Positions 60,780 to 64,000 of a stretch of 64,000 nucleotides of DNA are shown here, one piece after another. Position 1 is the first letter of the stretch, and each line of letters starts with the position of its first letter. The stretch lies in assembly GCF_016807185.1 (NCBI RefSeq), contig NZ_JAEVYN010000001.1, forward strand, positions 1,734,781 through 1,798,780, given 5' to 3'. Both the position numbers and the translations under genes were made by a program. The stretch comes from Leptolyngbya sp. Cla-17. GTDB taxonomy: Bacteria > Cyanobacteriota > Cyanobacteriia > Leptolyngbyales > Leptolyngbyaceae. Below the pieces are notes generated by a model. It saw only the letters and a list, made by a program, of their open reading frames with translations, made no database searches and was not told the DNA's origin.

Positions 60780-62621
60780 ATGAACGATCGCTACTTAGAT
60801 TTGATTGACCGCATTATTGCCGCCACGCTGAAAGGAGAGATTCGCTCTAAAGATCAGGTGTATGAGATGTTGCAGGCAGAGGTCAGCCCTGGCACGGGTG
60901 AGCTATTTGAGCGATGTTTGCAGGAACGAGTAGAAGAGGTTCAGGCACATTTAAAGTCTACTGACGAGTTGCTACAGGCTAAAGCAACTCGCAAACAGCG
61001 GGCGTTAAAGACGATTCAAGGCGAATGGGAACGCTGGCAAAAAAATAATCAAAGCAGTTCATCCTTAACCAAAGTGGTGCAGGCGATCGCAACCCAGCCT
61101 CCAGAAGAACGGTTGAGCCAGCTTTTGGATGCGATCGATCCAAATCAGGCTCAAGTGTTAACCCGTGAACAAATTGGACAACTTGCCGAACTGCTGCAAC
61201 AAGCCGCAAATAAACCCGATGCCGCAAAGGAATTTACCAAAGAAATTGCAGATTTTGCCGCAGGACTGCATCAAGGGCTAAAAACCTGGCAAGAGTTGGA
61301 AGTGAATGTGGTGGGTTGGATTTTTGAACAAAATCAGGGTTCATTAGGGTTTGGCGGATCTGAACAGCTTGGTCCTTGGAGCAGTTGGGCAAAGTCAGTG
61401 CGATCGCCTGGGTTAAAGGCCCTATTTAATGATTTGGCACAGCAGCAAGCGGTCACAGCAGAGGGAGTTCCTTCACCTACCAGCGTTACAGATTGGGTGG
61501 AATGGGCGATCGCCTTGCAGCGGTTGCAATTAGGCTTGGTGGGCTGGTTTGATAAACAACCCTATGATGCCACTGCCGGAAAACGCCTGTCGATCGCCAC
61601 TTTTCTTACTTTCACTGCTGTTTGGAGTCAGTTATCTCAGCGGTTTAGCCAACTGAATCAGCCGATATTGGCGCAGGGCTGTTTTCAAATGGCGCTGCAA
61701 TCGCTGTATTACTTCGCTCAGCAGCCCTACTATCCGCTGTATGGAGGTCTGTTTGCGGCGCTGTCGGGCGAACCGCTGCAAACGACTCTGGATTATTTGG
61801 ATCAGCCGTTGCGTCAGGTGCCCAATACTGCCAGTAAAGCCAGAATTCTAACCCTGTTGGGCTACTCGCAACGGGCGTTAGGGCAAGTTGAGCAAGCCTT
61901 AAAGCTGCACCAGCAGGCGTTGGAAATTGCGCGAGAAGCGGGCGATCGCTCTTGTGAAATTGCTAACTTGAACCATCTCAGCCGCGCTTGGGTGATGCAA
62001 AACGCGTATGCTAAGGCAATTGATACCAGTCAACGAGCGCTCATTTTGGCGCGGCAAACGGGCGATCGCCTGGGTGAAGCGAATGCCTTGACTAACTTGG
62101 GCAGTACGACAGTGGCACAAGGTCAGGCAGAAATTACTCTCGATGCCGATCAATACGAACAGGTTTTGGGGTATTTGCAGCGGGGATTACGACTATCTGA
62201 ACAAGAAGGTGATGTGCCCAGTCAGGCGCTTTGCACCAATAGTTTAGGCATTGCTCAAGTGATGCTGGAACAATATCCAGAGGCGATCGCGTCCCTAGAA
62301 AAAGGACTTCGGATTGCCCAAGCGATCGGCGACTTATCCTTACAAGGCTTAAACTGCACCTACATGGCAGAAGCCCATCGCGGTTTAGGAAACTCTGAAT
62401 TGGCAATTTACACCGGCTGTCTAGGTATGTATTTGCTGAATCAGATTGGCTCTCACCAATGGCGACAACCTGCCGGAATCCTTAGTATCCTTAACGGGCA
62501 AATGGGGGCTGAAGCCTTTCAGGCAGTCCTGACAAAATACCGTCCACAGTTTTTGCAAATCATTGGTGTAGATGGGTTTGACTATCTGCCGACCTTGTTG
62601 ATTAACTATCGCTCCTCGTAA
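60780..62621 (+). CDS. cyanobacterial TPR protein
   Basis: A 613-residue soluble protein. The N-terminal ~130 residues are helical with an unknown domain; from about 350 on there are TPR repeats of the kinesin-light-chain type (ILTLLGYSQRALGQVEQALK, SCEIANLNHLSRAWVMQNAY, GEANALTNLGSTTVAQGQ). A protein-interaction role is likely, target unknown. Converges with the invertase gene 7 bp away. Confidence 0.85.
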   Translation: MNDRYLDLIDRIIAATLKGEIRSKDQVYEMLQAEVSPGTGELFERCLQERVEEVQAHLKSTDELLQAKATRKQRALKTIQGEWERWQKNNQSSSSLTKVVQAIATQPPEERLSQLLDAIDPNQAQVLTREQIGQLAELLQQAANKPDAAKEFTKEIADFAAGLHQGLKTWQELEVNVVGWIFEQNQGSLGFGGSEQLGPWSSWAKSVRSPGLKALFNDLAQQQAVTAEGVPSPTSVTDWVEWAIALQRLQLGLVGWFDKQPYDATAGKRLSIATFLTFTAVWSQLSQRFSQLNQPILAQGCFQMALQSLYYFAQQPYYPLYGGLFAALSGEPLQTTLDYLDQPLRQVPNTASKARILTLLGYSQRALGQVEQALKLHQQALEIAREAGDRSCEIANLNHLSRAWVMQNAYAKAIDTSQRALILARQTGDRLGEANALTNLGSTTVAQGQAEITLDADQYEQVLGYLQRGLRLSEQEGDVPSQALCTNSLGIAQVMLEQYPEAIASLEKGLRIAQAIGDLSLQGLNCTYMAEAHRGLGNSELAIYTGCLGMYLLNQIGSHQWRQPAGILSILNGQMGAEAFQAVLTKYRPQFLQIIGVDGFDYLPTLLINYRSS

Positions 62622-62628
62622 AAGCCTT

Positions 62629-64000
62629 TCAAAGAACTCCCCCATAGCTAAACGTGATCAGATTCAGGTGGCTAGGGTCAGCAATCAACTCTTTTGCCAA
62701 CAAATATCCAGTCAGCGTCCAGGTTTGATACCTACGCGATTCTTTGCCAATCAACCGAGCATCGGGTGCATCGTAATATTCAGGCCACCGATCCTGTACC
62801 AAGCGGCGTTCAGCGACTGCGATCGCATGATGCGCCAACTCTGCCCGATCCATTTTGCGCGCTGCTGCCGTCAGCATCCACAGCAACACAGGCCAACTGC
62901 CGCCGTTGTGATAAGACCAAGGGCGATTTTTAGGATCAGCTCCCGTGACAATGTGCCAGTCTGCACCTTCCAGGGCTGGATAGCAGAGTTTCATCGGCAT
63001 ATGGCTGACCAAATCGCTCCAGCGCAGCTCAATTACGTTTAAAATTTTGTGAGACTGTTCTTCATCTGCCAAAGAGGAAATAATCGCCATCAAGTTACCG
63101 ATCGCAAAAAAACGGCAGTCTAACTGAGACGGTCCCAAATTACCTGCCAGATAACCACCCGCTTCGGGCAGCCATTCTGCCAGTTTATAAAAAGGAATTG
63201 AATCGGAAAAAATATTGAACTGATTCAGCGCTCCTTCGCCATACTCTTCGACACGATAGCGATAAATTTCATTCAAGCGCTCCGTATCGAGCCAATAGTT
63301 TTCACGGAGTTGGGTTGTTAGGGGTTCTAGTCGCGCTTGCACCGCCTGAATAATCCGCTGGTTGGATTGAGTCGGTAGCAGTAGTTCTAAACTGGCTCGA
63401 AGCGATGCATAGAACAGAGATTGAATATCTAAGGGATGCCCATATAGACCCATGCGGCGATCGATCATACTGGCAGCATCGGGCACCAACACCATTGGGT
63501 ACATGTCAAATCGAGTGACGAGGCAAAGCTCCAAGATGACGCAAATGCCTTCTTGAAAATCCGATCGATGAACGAGTTCCATATCTTCGGTGGCGATCGC
63601 GTAGGCTCGCAGCAAGAAGATCCACCATAGGCAAGCATCGGCTGGGGCAACCCGCCCAATAGCGTGATCGCCAAAGTCTGCCCGCACATATTCGCGTCCG
63701 TTGATTAACTCAACCTTAAAGCTGGCAGGCATCAAACCTCGACTGGGCTTGGAACAATCTAACTGTCCAGTTTTTGGCTGTAGCTTGAGAGTTTCTTCTA
63801 AAAAGTTGCGAACAATTTCTGGTTTGCCTTTGATCAAAAACAGCAATCCTGCCGAAACAAAATCTCGAATGAAGCACTGATCGTAGTTCAATGCATCCGA
63901 ATCGGGATCGAGGGCGGCAACAGTACCAACAGGTTTACCTTGATAGTAAATAATCGTTTTTTCAAGCGCTTCCCACGCCTGTTCTTCAATCGTTTGAACG
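62629..64000 (-). CDS. alkaline/neutral invertase, GH100 (5' end beyond window)
   Basis: At least 456 residues of a GH100 neutral invertase (sucrose to glucose + fructose), with the N-terminus off the window end; frame is open through 64000 (EEQAWEALEKTIIYYQGKPV). Family motifs: YDQCFIRDFVSAGLLFLIKG, ADACLWWIFLLRAYA, and PWSYHNGGSWPVLLWMLTAA. Such enzymes in cyanobacteria manage sucrose as a compatible solute or nitrogen-fixation carbon. The true start is not visible. Confidence 0.93.
   Translation of the reverse strand, partial: VQTIEEQAWEALEKTIIYYQGKPVGTVAALDPDSDALNYDQCFIRDFVSAGLLFLIKGKPEIVRNFLEETLKLQPKTGQLDCSKPSRGLMPASFKVELINGREYVRADFGDHAIGRVAPADACLWWIFLLRAYAIATEDMELVHRSDFQEGICVILELCLVTRFDMYPMVLVPDAASMIDRRMGLYGHPLDIQSLFYASLRASLELLLPTQSNQRIIQAVQARLEPLTTQLRENYWLDTERLNEIYRYRVEEYGEGALNQFNIFSDSIPFYKLAEWLPEAGGYLAGNLGPSQLDCRFFAIGNLMAIISSLADEEQSHKILNVIELRWSDLVSHMPMKLCYPALEGADWHIVTGADPKNRPWSYHNGGSWPVLLWMLTAAARKMDRAELAHHAIAVAERRLVQDRWPEYYDAPDARLIGKESRRYQTWTLTGYLLAKELIADPSHLNLITFSYGGVL

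Noticed and set aside
1..64000. CRISPR arrays
   Set aside because: No set of regularly spaced direct repeats was seen; the many GCGATCGC octamers are HIP1 sites, not CRISPR repeats.

Overview
The window is cyanobacterial chromosomal DNA, probably from a Leptolyngbya-like or related filamentous/unicellular lineage (the lineage is inference). Evidence: the HIP1 octamer GCGATCGC is very frequent in genes and spacers; there is a group-1 sigma factor, an SLH-OprB iron-uptake porin, a slr1743-like NdbB, a plsX-fabH-fabD-plsC lipid cluster, a SigG/anti-sigma pair, ComFB, CHAT/DUF928 proteins and a plant-type GH100 invertase. There are no rRNA or tRNA genes, no CRISPR array and no prophage.

Region 1 (1-7862): the end of a LuxR/NarL-type regulator is followed by a long co-directional Nit1C (sll0783-sll0788-type) operon. 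It encodes an MSMEG_0572/Sll0783 protein, a Nit1 nitrilase, a DUF1348 protein, a radical SAM enzyme, a GNAT protein, an AIR-synthase-like protein and a glycosyltransferase, then an MFS transporter. An NtcA-type promoter candidate precedes it. The cluster is linked in the literature to nitrogen starvation and, in Pseudomonas, to cyanide assimilation; its product is unknown.

Region 2 (7854-14500): a decayed accessory zone. A GntR-FCD remnant abuts a frameshifted short-chain dehydrogenase remnant. A class-I glutamine amidotransferase gene is split by a 950-bp IS630-type element that left a TA duplication and whose removal restores the frame exactly. An M20 amidohydrolase and a GNAT with two inserted membrane segments follow. 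A second IS630-type element is itself interrupted by a third in opposite orientation.

Region 3 (14504-29300): envelope and housekeeping genes: YvlD/holin-like protein, hexapeptide acyltransferase, DUF1361 protein, iron porin, alanine dehydrogenase, TPR proteins, SigA with a strong terminator and a 1.2-kb gene-free upstream region, polysaccharide deacetylase, ThyX, YdcF, DUF2288, and a lipoprotein combining PLD, EF-hand and HhH modules.

Region 4 (29508-46554): plsX-fabH-fabD-plsC (acyl-phosphate and fatty-acid initiation to phosphatidic acid), NdbB, a PEP-CTERM 5'-nucleotidase with a Pho-box-like upstream site, LeuD, Omp85, nucleoside hydrolase, TspO, HD hydrolase, cyclophilin, YajQ and a kinase-like protein lacking the usual ATP-binding motifs.

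Region 5 (46834-64000): a small membrane peptide, SigG and its anti-sigma factor; gamma-glutamylcyclotransferase; M23 and L,D-transpeptidase cell-wall enzymes; ComFB; a Rad50/SbcC-like ATPase without a zinc hook; a very unusual GT2-TPS-CHAT fusion next to a DUF928 protein; a DCC-family protein; a TPR protein; and the 3' part of a GH100 invertase gene running off the window end. The GT2-TPS-CHAT fusion and the Nit1C operon with its promoter are the most interesting items.
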